Origin: Bretschneidera sinensis
Lineage: Eukaryota > Streptophyta > Magnoliopsida > Brassicales > Akaniaceae
Direction of reading: 5' to 3'
Length of the DNA: 64,000 nt
NCBI GenBank assembly: GCA_023935145.1
Contig: CM043702.1
Span: 104,421,588-104,485,587, forward strand
Positions within the stretch are counted from its first letter, which is position 1; each line of letters opens with the position of its first letter. The position numbers and the translations under genes are program-made. Below the pieces are notes generated by a model. That model had not been told where the DNA came from, did no database searches, and saw nothing but the letters and a program-made list of their open reading frames with translations. This document shows, in pieces, positions 1 to 11,199 of the stretch.

Positions 1-1425
1 AATCTCATGATTTTGAATGCTCCTTAAATTTTTGGATGCCATGAATACTGAACTTATCTTTATGTTCTTTGTTTTTCATTTAGTTTTTTTTTTATTTTGT
101 TTTGCTAAGGGACTAGCAAAATGTAAGTTTGGGGTATTTTATGAGAGAAAAATATTGCATATTTTGGCCACTTAATTTACATTTGTTAGCTTAGGATTTT
201 GTTACTTTGAGTTGTTTTCATTGTTTTTCAGGTTTACAAGCACTGGGAAAGGAGTTTCACTAAAATTGCCAGAATTGCCCGTACAGATCAATCATTTTTT
301 AAAATTAAACTGTATTGATTCAAAAAGAACTAGGATATGAGCCATATATGCATAGAAAGATCCAGAAGTCTATTTTCTGGAAAATTTTACGGCTCGTAAA
401 AATGATTTTTCTACAGAAAGTTATGACCGTTTTAGTAGACAAAGGTCAGGCTGTGCGGGCTGTGCGGGATTTCAACGTGAACAGAAGTTTTGAAGGGTAT
501 GTGAAGACTTAAATCCCACATCCCACATCGGTTGGAAACACATTTCTATATCCCACATCCCACATCGGATTGAAAACACATTGCACTCGTGGTATTTGCC
601 TATATAAGACCCACTCCACTTCATCATTCAGTGTGCAATTCCTGGGCCACTTTGGTGTTAACCGGTGGACGTCTACTAGCATTCTGGTGGATCCCGAAGG
701 CTTTGCTACCACGAGGGGAAGCACCGCCCATCAGCGAGTGGAATTTCTCCCATGTAAAGTTATTTATTTCTTTTTATTTAGTTGTTTTAGTTTAATGTTT
801 AGCACTTTTATTATGAATTGTAGTTTCATAATTATGAGTGGCTAGAATCTTCAGCTAAGGTTGAAGATGAAGCCCTGCCGTTGTTTGGCATAGTAGTTCA
901 GATTTGCTTGTACAAATCTTACATTTTTTAGTATAAATGTTATGTCAATTATTTGAGTTAATCTTGTGATTGGTTGAGTTTAAATTGTTTTGTTGGATAT
1001 TCCTTGTGTTTCATCTGATGGATACATCGAATTGTTTTCGATTAAATTGGATTTCCTTTGTGATTTGTTAAGAGCGTATACATTGGATGCTTTTGGTTTA
1101 ATTGGGATATTCTTTGTTTTTTGTCTTATAGTTGGATTCATGGAATTTTTTGATATGCTATCTTTAGAACATTGAGATATATGCTTAACTTTGGCGGGAT
1201 GGATTCAAAAACCTTAGTGTTTTTATTATTAGTTTTTAAAATTAATTTAGTTTAGTTTTAATTTGTTTTCCAAAATATCATTCAAAATTCGGAACTAGGT
1301 TAAAATAAAGTTAGTTTAGATAAATTTATATTTTCACAACGCAATTCTCTGTGGATTCGACCTCGCACTTGCACAACGCTATATTGCAAACGATTCGTGC
1401 GCTTGCGAGTAAATTAAAACTCACA
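1..1425 (+). repeat. Probable 3' LTR of an unidentified Ty3/gypsy-type element
   Basis: There is no coding sequence here. A purine-biased tract (gtaagtttggggta, 123-136) is followed by TG at 142, as at the polypurine tract/LTR border of plant Tat/Athila-type elements. The right part has the phrase ctctgtggattcgacctcgc (1348-1367), which such LTRs often carry near their end. The sequence ends ...actcaca at 1425, and five bases later G1 pol begins abruptly at 1431. I infer an LTR of about 1.28 kb (142-1425) whose internal part lies left of the window and which interrupts G1. Boundaries and lineage are uncertain; a promoter-containing intergenic segment is the alternative. Confidence 0.45.
520..608 (+). 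promoter_or_regulatory. Duplicated snRNA-type USE motif plus TATA box
   Basis: ATCCCACATCG occurs at 520-530 and 557-567 within a 37-bp imperfect tandem duplication. TATATAAG follows at 601-608, with 33 bases between the second motif and the TATA box. Plant U-snRNA genes use an upstream sequence element (RTCCCACATCG) and a TATA box; the roughly 33-34 bp spacing is the RNA polymerase II arrangement and 23-24 bp the polymerase III one. The sequence after the expected start (about 630 on) does not look like U1, U2, U4 or U5, so this is more likely the LTR's own promoter than an snRNA gene. Confidence 0.45.
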
Positions 1426-1430
1426 ATAAT

Positions 1431-1721
1431 GTGTGGCCAATAGAAGTGTTCTTGTAAAACGGCTAAGGTCTTAGCAACTCCAAAGTGACCCATTAAATCT
1501 CCTCAATGGGATTCCTTTACTAACAAATCACGCAAAGAGCAATTCGATACACACAACTTATTGTTCCGCAATAAGAAACCCTCGTGCCTAAAGAACTTAC
1601 CCACTGTGTTTTTCTCACAAGCCTGAAACCCCTCACAAAAATCGGTGTCTGAAGGATACAACTCTTTAATGTACTCAAAACCAAGTAATTTTGCATCTAG
1701 AGTAAAAATTAATAAGTACCT
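1431..1721 (-). pseudogene. G1 RNase H-integrase connection and integrase zinc-binding region (truncated)
   Basis: Conceptual translation leftwards from the RNase H end matches the same stretch in G9 (about 49310-49595), including the [10 protein letters not shown] segment that leads into the integrase HHCC zinc-binding domain. It breaks off at 1431, just after the residues for FYWPH, before the DDE catalytic core. Integrase would insert the cDNA into the chromosome; this fragment could not. The break coincides with the end of the unrelated LTR on the left. Confidence 0.7.
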
Positions 1722-2105
1722 TCAAGAAAGTGCATCTGCAACGATGTTTTCCTTACCTTGCTTGTATCGAATGACATATGGAAATGTCTCGATGAATTCT
1801 ACCCATCGTTCATGTCTCCTACTTAACTTGCGTTGACCTTTTATATGTTTCGAGGACTCATGATCGGTGTGAATCATGAACTCCTTAGGCCAAAGATAAT
1901 GTTGCCATGTTTCTAATGTTCGAACCAACGCATAAAATTCTTTATCATAAGTATGATAGTTTAAAGTTGTTCCACTTAATTTCTCACTGAAATATGTGAT
2001 TGGTCTTCCTCCTTGCATAAGAACTGCGTCGATACCCAAACCTGAAGCATCACATTCAATTTTAAAGGTTTTAGTAAAATCAAGCAAAGCAAGTAAAGGA
2101 GCATG
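1722..2105 (-). pseudogene. G1 RNase H domain
   Basis: This encodes a gypsy RNase H, which degrades the RNA of the RNA/DNA hybrid in reverse transcription. Visible landmarks are [10 protein letters not shown] (first catalytic Asp), a YFSEKLSG segment, YDKEFYALV (catalytic Glu), [10 protein letters not shown] and ENIVADALS at the end. The frame is open for 121 codons, but a TGA just upstream (about 2100-2107) separates it from the reverse transcriptase. Most other copies in the window have lost exactly this domain. Confidence 0.85.
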
Positions 2106-2108
2106 AGT

Positions 2109-3130
2109 TCATTTTTCTTTGATCAATTGGAACGCCTTCTCTTGCTTGTCTCCCCATTTGAATCCAACGTGCTTCTTGATGACTTCGGTAAGTGGTGCGG
2201 CAATACTACTAAAATCTTTCACGAACCTCCTGTAAAAACTAGCAAGTCCATGAAAACTACGAACTTGACTTACACTAATGGGACTTGGCCATTCTTTAAT
2301 TGCACGGATCTTCTCTTCATCAACCTGTATTCCTTGTGCACTCACAACAAAACCAAGAAACACAAGCTTATCGGTGCAAAAAGTGCACTTCTTCAAGTTA
2401 GCAAACAACTTCTCTTTTCTAAGTACATCCAAAATTGATTTTAAATGCACAACATGATCATCTAAGTTTGTGCTATAAATGAGAATATCATCAAAATAAA
2501 CAACAACGAATTTGCCTATAAAAGCTCGCAAAACATGGTTCATTAATGTCATGAAAGTACTTGGTACATTTGTTAGTCCAAATGGCATAACTAACCATTC
2601 ATATAAACCATATTTTGTTTTAAAAGCAGTTTTCCATTCATCACCCTCTTTTATTCTTATTTGATGATATCCACTTTTTATATCAATTTTAGAGAATACA
2701 CATGCACCATGCAGTTCATCTAGCATATCATCTAAACAAGGAATAGGATGTTGATACTTTACCGTTATATTGTTGACTGCTCGCAATCAACGCACATTCT
2801 CCATGTCCCATCCTTTTTAGAAACCAAAATCATCGGAACAGCGCACGGGCTCATGCTTTCTCTTATGTACCCCATTTCCATCAATTCACTAACCTGCCTT
2901 TGTAGCTCATTTGTCTCCTCGGAATTGCTTCGATAGGCTGGTCGATTTGGAATTGTAGCACCGGGCACGAAATCAATTTGATGTTCAATTCCTCGAATAG
3001 GAGGTAAGCCATGCGGAATCTCCTCGGGAAAGATATCATTAAACTCTTGTAAAAGAGAAACAATAAAACTAGGCAAAGATGAGTCAAATTGGTTAGTGTT
3101 TAATGCCTCTTTGTACAAAAGTACAATCAT
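2109..3130 (-). pseudogene. G1 reverse transcriptase
   Basis: This is the RNA-directed DNA polymerase domain. The N-terminal part (2765-3130) has IVSLLQEFNDIFPEE, a proline-rich PIRGIEHQIDFVPG segment and [11 protein letters not shown]. The main part (2109-2786) has the palm motifs [25 protein letters not shown] and the catalytic YFDDILIYS, then [12 protein letters not shown] in the connection. The halves lie in different frames: the reading ctgctcgcaatc near 2780 lacks one G found in other copies (ctgctcggcaatc), a one-base frameshift. The catalytic residues are intact. Confidence 0.9.
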
Positions 3131-3758
3131 TGGCTGATTAAAGCCATCGCTCTTTTTATTTCACTCGTTCTTGCACAGAAATTTGTTTTTCTCTCAATGG
3201 CCGAATCAACTCTCTTATTATCACTCTCAATTTTTCCGGCCTCTCTCATTTTCTCCTTTTGATTTTCATTCGTTCTCATTTTCTCACTCTCTTTCGTTTG
3301 CTCACTCTCTTTTTGTAACCTTACTTGATCTTCATAAACCTACTTTGGTGTCAAAGGAACTAGAGTGATTGTTCTTTGATTTCTTATAAACGAATATTTT
3401 TTGGTGAAGCCGTCATGCTTAACACGTCGATCGAATTGTCATGGTCGGCCGAGTAAAAAGTATCCAGCTTGCATTGGAACTATATCACATAAAACTTCAT
3501 CTTTATATTTTCCAATACGGAAGGAAACTAACACCTGTTTGTTCACCCTCACTTCACCATTATCATTGAGCCATTGCAACTTGTAAGGCCGAGGATGTTT
3601 AATTGTTGGCAGCCCTAATTTCTCAGCCATTATAGTGCTAGCAACGTTAGTACAACTACCTCCATCAATAATCACACTACATACCTTGTTTTACACGTGG
3701 CATCTAGTATGAAAGATGTTTTCTCGCTGTACTTCGTCATCTTCTTTAATTTGCACAC
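3131..3758 (-). pseudogene. G1 aspartic protease and charged linker
   Basis: [13 protein letters not shown] (near 3650) is the retropepsin active site, with DGG in place of the usual D(S/T)G; the same form occurs in every copy here. It continues through LQWLNDNGEVRVN and YFLLGRP (ORF 3439-3675). Between protease and reverse transcriptase (about 3131-3400) runs a lysine/glutamate-rich linker. A retropepsin would mature the gag-pol polyprotein. Stops interrupt both segments. The DGG signature is usual for this group of plant gypsy elements. Confidence 0.8.
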
Positions 3759-4040
3759 TTAGAGCTCTCCTTGCAACCAACAATTCTCCTTAGGCAGTGT
3801 ATCCCTCATCTTCAACTCTCTCTCTCCCCTAGGTTGAACTCTCTCATTCTTACGCATATTAGGAGCGTTTTGTTGCTGCCCCACACGTGCATTCTCTACC
3901 CGATCTATCCACTCATGAACCTGTTCCATCTCCATTCTCAATGCTCTCCTCATCTCATCCATTAAAGCCTCCATTAGCAACTTCGGATCACCCTATCCCG
4001 ACGTATCTCCGAAATTATTTTTGTTCTTGTTGTCTGACAT
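3759..4040 (-). pseudogene. G1 gag N-terminal remnant with large internal deletion
   Basis: The start ATG is 4040-4038, in tctgacatgtttac read in reverse, and gives MSDNKNKNN. Then come LLMEALMDEMRRAL and a probable short coiled coil (EMEQVHEWIDRVENARV). After the arginine-rich RVQPRGER stretch the sequence jumps straight to the protease-proximal region. The capsid core and zinc knuckle found in G8-G10 are deleted. The same junction (gaagatgagggatacactgcc in sense) occurs in G3 and G6, so the deletion predates their insertion. Confidence 0.8.
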
Positions 4041-4497
4041 GTTTACTGCAAAAACAAAGTTAGAGAAAAAAAAAGGAACAAAAGGACCTCACACAATCCC
4101 TCACGTGTTTCACTCAAAGAATGAGTTACTCAATTTAACTCGTGTTTTTACACAAAAATCAGATTGGCTTTTACCCTCTTATGTGCTCACCACTCTTGCC
4201 TTTTTCCACTCGTAATAATCCTCTATAGGTTCTTATCAAACTAACCGAACAAGTATCAAAGTTTCCAGCTACAATTCACCAATAACTCATAAAGAAATTC
4301 ATATTTGAAAGCTAAAATATAAGGAAACTAAGATAAGAAATTGAAACAAGAATTGAAAGGATTGAATCTAAATATCACACACCCTTTTTTCACATTTTTT
4401 TTCTAAACTGGAAATTTGTTCTTTTTTTTAATTTCGTTTTTTTCACATTTTTTTTTAATGAATCAAAACAAAAGATAAGCAAACCTGCAACTAGAAG

Positions 4498-4509
4498 GCT
4501 CTGATACCA
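4498..4509 (-). other. G1 primer-binding site
   Basis: gctctgatacca on the plus strand is TGGTATCAGAGC in element sense, complementary to the 3' end of plant initiator tRNA-Met. It lies two bases inside the 5' LTR, as expected for minus-strand priming. Confidence 0.88.
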
Positions 4510-4511
4510 AC

Positions 4512-5333
4512 TGATATGATCCACGCCAAGAACTAAGAAATTAATATATTAAGAAGACTTCCAAGATCGTCTAGAAGCAGATTTATGTGAGACCGTGACC
4601 CGTTGCTTATATTGAAGCAAAAACCTTGGTATAATGAAGACTGAGACCGCGACCCGTTGCTTATATTAAAGCAAGAATTTTGGTATAATGAAGATACCAC
4701 AATCAATTTTGGAAGGATTGATTGATAAGTCGAAGATGAACGCCACGGAAACTCTGATAAGTTCAGAAGTTCTAAAAGAACCAAAGAGAATTTTCTCTCC
4801 AAAAGTATTAATCAAATCTGAATTGTCTTATTCCAAAAAGCCAATGGCTATTTAAATACATGAGAATTCATAACCAATTAGAAAAAAGAAACTAAGAAAT
4901 AAGAAATAAACCTAAATAGAATTATGGTAACCTAAAATCCAAATAAAGAAATTACCTAACTTGGCATGCAAGCCTTACAATTCAGCAATTAAATTAATAA
5001 GGAAACATTTAAGAAAATGTAATAAGTAAAATTACAACCTGTTATTTTCCTTGATGAGCCAACCAAAACGAGTAAGTCTCCAATTTTGGGGAACTAAGAT
5101 TTTTAATTCACAATATTGAGTTGTTGGATTATTCCAAAGCTTGAATTATGGAAACTCATCCTTGTGGATCACATATAGCATCATCCTTTAGCCTCCAAAG
5201 ATGGTTCTTAACCCAAATATGTTGAATCAGCACATCGAGAATTTCCTTGAACTTTTTAGCTCGAGCCCTTGTAACTGGACCAATTGGATCTTGACAAACA
5301 TCTACATACCATTTGTTAACCGTGCCCTCATCA
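4512..5333 (-). repeat. G1 5' LTR, type I
   Basis: In element sense it runs TGATGAGGGC...GGATCATATCA (822 bp), with matching TGAT/ATCA ends. Its first 180 bases encode the polyprotein C-terminus ([14 protein letters not shown]...). The middle holds tatttaaatagcc, a probable TATA region, and the 3' part repeats a module containing accaaggttcttgcttcaa. It is shorter than the G3 LTRs because it has one copy, not two, of the ccagaattctatttagg module. Confidence 0.9.
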
Positions 5334-7479
5334 CTCGCCACTCGCTATAGACTGTTGAGGTAAAAATTTTCCTAATTAACAAGGACAACCATCCATCTAT
5401 AAATCATTATTGTAAACATCCAATTATAGTTGCTATATAAAGTCAGTTGTTCGAAAAAATAATGGTGTTAGGTATGAAAAACCAAAATTACAGATTATTA
5501 GCGACTTGCATATCTGAGCTTTTTCTCTCCTTGATGAATCTTCAACAAGAACCTTAAGTTTGATTAAAAAAAAAAAGACATGAAAAAACAAATTGCCCAA
5601 TGAAAAATCCCTAAGCAAATTATTTTGAATTTATTAAAAATAAATAAATTAAGTAATTGCCCAGCACAATTGCCCAAAGCTCGATCTAGCCCTGTAAATT
5701 TCAAGAACGCTCAAATCATATACATATTAGAGTTAATTCCAAAAACAAAGATGATAGTCTCAAAGAAAGATTAACTGGTCAGAGTTTCAGAGAGAGGCCG
5801 AGATTCGAGAAAGAGGGAGAGACTCGAGAGAGTGAGAAAGATACCAAGATGATAGAGAGTCAAAAAGTGGCTGAACCCTTACGGTGCGCCATCATCTGCC
5901 TATTTGTGAAGCTTGATGGTTCGTTAACCAGCCGTAGTCATTCTTGCTTGGGTCTTCGCCTGGTGGCTCACAAAGGCTGTGGCCATGCCAATTACCACCA
6001 TATCGCCTCTCTTACTTTTCCCTCTGTTTGGTATTATTGTCTCTACTGATAATGTGATTGGCAGCTTTCCCTGTTTGGTATTATTGCACTTGCACATTCT
6101 AACATGGTCCACATGGATGATGTCATTACCTTTGTGATTGGTAGCTTCGTTCTTGTTCTTGTTGTTATGTTGTTGAGCATAACAGAAGATGGGCCTTAAA
6201 TATGAGTTCTATATATTTTATTTTGTTCAATTAGAAGCCCAATTAATAATCATAATTATGGAAAATTGCAATAGTTTCTATGTTTTTTTTTTTCTTTTCC
6301 AACCACTTAAAACATTTTTTAGAAGCAAAATTTAGCTTGTCTGGCTCTTGAATTTTTTTTTTTAGATCACATAAAGAACAATTGTAAATAGAACTAGATA
6401 AAATATTTTCTTTTTGCTAGTTTTTATAATGAAAATAATTTGTTAATCATCTTGAACTAAATGAAAAAAGCATGTATTCGAGTCAAGAAATACAAAAATA
6501 TACTTTTGTTTTGTAAAAAAATATCATCAATATTTATATTACTTTTGTTTCTAAATATGTTTATTTATTGTTTACTTGGACAATATGAATGTTTGTATAT
6601 GCTGCCCTCACAAAGAAAAATTCATGGATCCACCGCTGCATCAGCCAATACCTACTAAAGAAACTTGTTGGATATGTTACATGAGTATTTTAACAAACAA
6701 AATATATGTATAAATGTAAAAATTCTATCAATTTAATATTTTTTTAATCGAGAAAATAGCTCGGACCTCAATCACTTTGGATAGATACACCATGAACCTT
6801 AAACTTCAAGGTGTATGGCTCCACATACTCTATATACTTGGGAAACAAGTTTTTTTTATTAATTGACATGTGGTGACAACAAGAGAGTGAAAGAAGTGAT
6901 TGAACTTGTGAGCTCAAATAATGAGATTCCAAACTTTGACCGCTCAGCCAAGCCTTGTAGTTTCGTTAATTTAACATTTTGTTTCTTCTTCCAATATCAT
7001 TTATTGAAGCTGAGGAAAGAAAAATTGAGTTCATGAGCATAAAAAGTACCCGAGCTAAACCTATGTTAGAAAATAGCATTTTGTCTTGAAGATTGTAAAA
7101 TATATGATGCCTCAACAAGTTGATGCACAAAACATGAGTATGATTTTAATAATGGATAACATTATTCAACGTGGAACCAAACCAACTTCATTTTAACCAG
7201 AGATTATTTCTCAAAATCACAATTGAGGCCTCCAAGAAATCTTCAAAGTTAAATGCATAGTATTTTTTTCTTTTATAAGTAAAAGTATATCAAGTTTTTT
7301 TTAACAAAAACATTATTGCGGTGAAGGAGGTTTGACAAGACCTCTACCATTTTATTAATAATAAATGCCTACCAGTTTATTAATATCAAATGCTTAAAAG
7401 ATGCAAGACGAGCGCGGTCAATTTTAAAAGTTGCCTTGTAGCTCTCTAGAAGAGTAGAAGATGACTAGTACAGCTAAGA
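5334..7479. other. Unassigned AT-rich region without a recognisable gene
   Basis: The 2.1 kb between G1 and the RNase H remnant has only short, unconvincing reading frames. Visible items are GA-rich sequence at 5780-5840 (gagagag runs), an imperfect direct duplication near 6017-6150 built on ctgtttggtattattg and gtgattgg, and T-rich tracts at 6280-6300 and 7260-7300 that could mark a degraded poly(A) tail of the minus-strand LINE fragment to the right. I see no promoter or RNA gene I would defend. Confidence 0.5.
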
Positions 7480-8270
7480 ATCCTTATGCTCATGTTTATG
7501 TTTAGCTAAGCAATCCGCTAAATGATTTCCTTCCCGAAATGTATGAATAATTTGAACATTTGGCAGGAGCAAATCTTTAATTTCTCTGATGCAGTAAATG
7601 AGTTCCCAAGGCACTGATCTTTTATTGTTTAAAATCTAGACAAGGACATGGGAATCGCTTTCAATGTAGCTTGGCCTTAAATTGTGTTAACGAGCTAACC
7701 GCAGACTTACTAATAGCGCACACGCCTCGGCTTGCATATTAGTGCATGACCCAAAATAGTAAAAGTAAGTTAACAGAAGCACTGAGTTATTGGCAGGAGA
7801 TGCTCTTCCACCAAACCCTCATGTACGCATAGCTGACCCATCACAATGAGCTTAATTAGGCTTATTTCTGATGCATACCAACCGATATAGCTTCCTCTTC
7901 TGGGCAAATCCAATTTAACATTCAACTACACAGAATTAACACATAACATTCCATTGTAGTTGGAAGCATACTTAATTCAGCACAAAATTTATATTTAAAT
8001 CGGCTAATCCATATATCACTTTCCCAATAATAGACTCAACACTTATAGGCACACCATCAAAGACAAACTTATTCCTAGCTAGCCATGTTGCCCAACATAT
8101 TAAAACAAACGTGACCACCTTTGTAAAACCTAACTGGTTTTAAAGCTCGAGTGATGCAACCAGATTCTTTTTTTGTGCAAATTTTTGAAAAGAATTAGAG
8201 AAAACCACATCTAATTGAAACCCAAAGTAAAACCATATCTGGTATGACACCCCACTTCCTAGAAAAAAAG
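7480..8270 (-). pseudogene. LINE/RVT_3-type RNase H-like gene remnant
   Basis: Three conserved blocks of the plant 'putative ribonuclease H protein' family (C-terminal domain of many plant LINEs) appear on the minus strand, separated by frame changes and stops. They are CWATWLARNKFVFDG (about 8045-8090), NMQAEACALLVSLRLA (about 7690-7740) and SDSHVLV...VPWELI followed by FREGNHLADCLAKH (about 7495-7660), which holds catalytic-site residues. It is clearly degenerate. Upstream LINE reverse transcriptase is absent: the sequence passes into gypsy element G2 at about 8270-8290. Confidence 0.7.
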
Positions 8271-8284
8271 ATGTGACAACTTTT

Positions 8285-9330
8285 CATTCTTGGATCATGT
8301 ACAGTATGCACACTTAAATTTTGAACCTTGGGTGATGACAAACAATTCCTTGATATAAGTGGAAGCTGCAGACATTCTAGAACTGAGCTTTTTGCTTTAG
8401 AAAGCAATAGGATGCCTCTATTGGTGTTAAACTGTACCAATACCTACATTGGATGCATCAGTTTCCACCTTAGAGGGTTTAGTGAAATCAGGAAGGGCTA
8501 AAACTAGCACTTGAGTCATCTTCTGCTTCAAATTGGTGAAGGCAGCCATGGAATCACTTGCCCAATAATAGGACTCTCTTTTTCAAAAGATAGGTTAATG
8601 GTACAACTACAGTGGCACATCTTTTTACAAATTTGCTATAGTAGCTTGTAAGGCCAAGGAAACCTTTCAACTATTTCACATTCTAAGGATTTGGGCAGTC
8701 CAACATGGCCTCAAATTTTGAATTATTTGGCCTTACTCCATCTACAGTTACTATATGGCCTAGATACTCAATGGATAGTTGACAAAACATGCATTTACTG
8801 AGTTTGACAAACAACTGATTTGATAGTAAACTTTGTAAGACAGTTCTTAAATGATGTAAATGTTCAGTAAAAGAAAAGTTGTAAATGAGTATATTATCAA
8901 AGAAAAGAACAATTTTTTTTTTCAAATAAGATTGAAAAACCTGGTTCATTGTTGCCTAAAATGTAGAGGGAGCATTGGTGAGTCCAAAAGGCATTACTAG
9001 AAACTCATTTATGGCCTTGATGAGTTTTGAATATTTTCTTGTGGATGTCAGTAGGATCCATCCTAATATGATGATATCTAGCTCTTAAATCTAGCTTTGA
9101 AAATAGTTTTGCACCATGTAGTTCATCTAGAAACTAATAAAGAGTTGGAATTGGGAATTTGTCTTTGACTGTAATGGCATTGAGAGCCCTATAATCAATA
9201 CAAAACCTCCAAAAGCCATTTTTTTCTTGACTAAGAGTACAGGAGAGGAAAAGGGATTGTAACTTGGCCTAATTATTCCTATTTGCAGCATTCCTGAAAC
9301 CAACTTTTTAATTTCTTTTTTCTGAAATGG
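8285..9330 (-). pseudogene. G2 reverse transcriptase and partial RNase H
   Basis: The longest open part (8683-8949) contains FFDNILIYN, the catalytic box with the second Asp changed to Asn (normally FDD), then CMFCQLSIEYLGHIVTVDGV. Upstream pieces to about 9290 give [14 protein letters not shown] and [15 protein letters not shown] in other frames. Downstream, LKGFLGLTSYYSKFV (about 8640), LALPDFTKPSKVETDAS (about 8470) and ISKNCLSS-like RNase H sequence follow. The mutated active site and several frame breaks make it non-functional. Confidence 0.8.
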
Positions 9331-9794
9331 GGGTACCTATAAGGTCTTACATTTACATGACTGAAGCTAAGCATCAAGTAGATCTAATGATCAAATATTC
9401 TGTATGGAGGTAGTTGGTCTGGTTCTTTGAAAAGGGACTCAAATTCCTATAGTAGGTCTTTCACCTCCTCTGGCAACTCTTCTCTGGTTCCTGGCTATTG
9501 TGCTGGTATAGTTTAGGCTATTAAATGGTAAAAAGAGGCAACACCTGCTCCTTTAGCCAATTTCTTTAAGTGTCTCATGTGTGAAGGATCTTAATGCAAC
9601 TAAGACTCCTCTTGTAATTGAATTGGTTTGCCTTACTAGTGAAATTGGTTACTCAAATTCTTATAGTCTATGATAACTGGTCCCAAAAACTCTAATCATT
9701 GAATTCCCAAGGCTACTTCAACACCTTGTAGAGGGAGAAGGAAGAGATTTACCATGAAATTCTGTCCTTGAAGCCTTAAGGCCATGCCAGTGCA

Positions 9795-10060
9795 TTATTT
9801 TGTACAACTAGGATAATCTCTATTTCCCACATACACCTTAAATGGTTTAACTAGAAGAATTGGTAAAGATAACTTGTTAGCTACATTTTCTTGGATGAAA
9901 TTATGAGTACTACCACTGTCAATGAGAACTTGCAGTTGGTGTTCACCATAAGTACCAGTAAGTCTAATAGTTCTTGGACTCATCTGGCCTGCTAGAACAT
10001 GTATACTCACTTTTGGTAAGTTTGTGTCCTCAGATTCTTCTTGATTCTTGGGTAAGGCAA
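9795..10060 (-). pseudogene. G2 aspartic protease
   Basis: LIDSGSTHNFI is the retropepsin active site typical of many plant chromoviruses, preceded by IRLTGTYGEHQLQV and followed by KPFKVYVGN. The 71-codon frame ends at 9795. Between it and the reverse transcriptase (9330-9795) lies broken polyprotein sequence in several frames. Confidence 0.75.
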
Positions 10061-10147
10061 TGCTGACATATCTTCATCCTTTGCTTCTCCTACATCAAGA
10101 AGAATTGTCTTTTATACATATGGTTTCTAGAATACCTTTTATCACAA

Positions 10148-10828
10148 TTATAACACAACACTTTTTTCCCTTTGAGCTTGCATCTCAGCATAGCTTAATT
10201 TTCTAATGGTGGTAACTGGAGCTTGGACTGGCTTGGTATTTTCTAAGTTAAGGGTCTTTAACAGAATTGGAGCCATTGGACCTCTTTGCCACTGATTCTT
10301 AAAGGACTGCCTTAGATACTTGTTCTTATCCTCTTGCAAATGAGCCAAAGCCATTTCTTGGATTAAGGATGAGGGTTGGGCTACTAATAGTTCTCTTTTT
10401 AATTCAGATTTAGGACCTGATAAGAAAAAACTAATCAAGATTGATTCTTGCAACCCATACACTTTAGTTGAGAGCATCTCAAACTTTGATTAATGGTCAG
10501 AAACAGTAAATTCTTGAGTTAATTTGGACAAAGCTCCAAGATAATCACCAAAGTTAGAAGTGTCAAACCTTAGTTGCAGTGCTTCCAAGAATTGTTTCCA
10601 GCTATGAATTAAACCATTGTTGTGCATCCACTGGTACCAGAATAATGCAGGACCCTCTATATGAAAAGAGGCTATAACAAATTTGATCATTTTTAGTTTG
10701 ATGATAAGCAAAGAATTGTTCAGCCTTGAATATCCATCCAGATGGATCCGAACCATCAAATCTTGGACTATCGTAGGAATTTCTTCCGGATTCGCTAGAG
10801 TTTCTGTCATTGATCTAGTAACTGGCAT
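10148..10828 (-). pseudogene. G2 gag (capsid) gene, broken
   Basis: Translation starts MPVTRSMTETLAN at 10828. The retrotransposon gag fold is recognisable by MIKFVIASFHIEGPALFWYQWM, WKQFLEALQLRF and LGALSKLTQEF. After a stop at 10490 it continues in another frame (10148-10477) with FFLSGPKSELKRELL and ALAHLQEDKNKYL, the end of the capsid domain. A zinc knuckle is not evident. Gag would form the virus-like particle. Confidence 0.8.
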
Positions 10829-11199
10829 ATACTAGATTTACTCACACTACGGTTGCTAGAAATCATGGATCGAAATGGTTGTGCAGTTGATGAGGTTTGT
10901 GTAAGAGTTGGATTCTCCTGCATACTTATCTGGAAAGATGCAAGAACTCTGGATTGCTTATGAATTTACTATTTACAGCCTCAAATCTGGAATCAACTTT
11001 AGCCAAGAAAACTTTGAAGTCTTTCTTGAATTACACAGTTTCTTGATATTGTTCTTTATGAAATTATTGCAAGGTGTTAAGTTGACCTTTGTGAGTTTTA
11101 AGTTGCTAATCCAATTTCTGAACTCTAGTACCCTCGGCCACGGTGGAAAATGGAATTGTTGTAGTAAAAAATGGTATGGGAGATTAATAAAAGCACCAA

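Larger units (their letters stand above)
1431..5333 (-). mobile_element. Ty3/gypsy element G1, 3'-truncated, type I LTR
   Basis: Reading leftwards from 5333 the order is 5' LTR, primer-binding site, gag remnant, protease, reverse transcriptase, RNase H and the first zinc-binding part of integrase, the gypsy order. The copy stops at 1431 inside integrase, where the leftmost LTR begins, so the integrase core and 3' LTR are missing. Gag is shortened by the deletion shared with G3 and G6. Frameshifts and stops make it non-coding as it stands. It is one of only two copies here that keep RNase H; G9 is the other. The flank outside the 5' LTR is ctcgc (5334-5338); its partner cannot be seen. Confidence 0.9.

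Noticed and set aside
630..780. snRNA gene downstream of the USE/TATA pair
   Set aside because: The transcript region does not resemble U1, U2, U4, U5, U3, U6 or 7SL as far as I can recognise, and the context looks like an LTR.
2103..2438. Long plus-strand frames opposite gypsy RT (also 17943-18287, 28730-29041, 34660-35004, 44981-45250, 48593-48904, 62351-62677)
   Set aside because: The same antisense frame recurs opposite every RT copy and is explained by the codon pattern of the sense strand; no independent gene features.
5849..6112. Short ORFs on both strands in the 6-kb region
   Set aside because: About 60 codons each, no motif, no start context or neighbour to support them.
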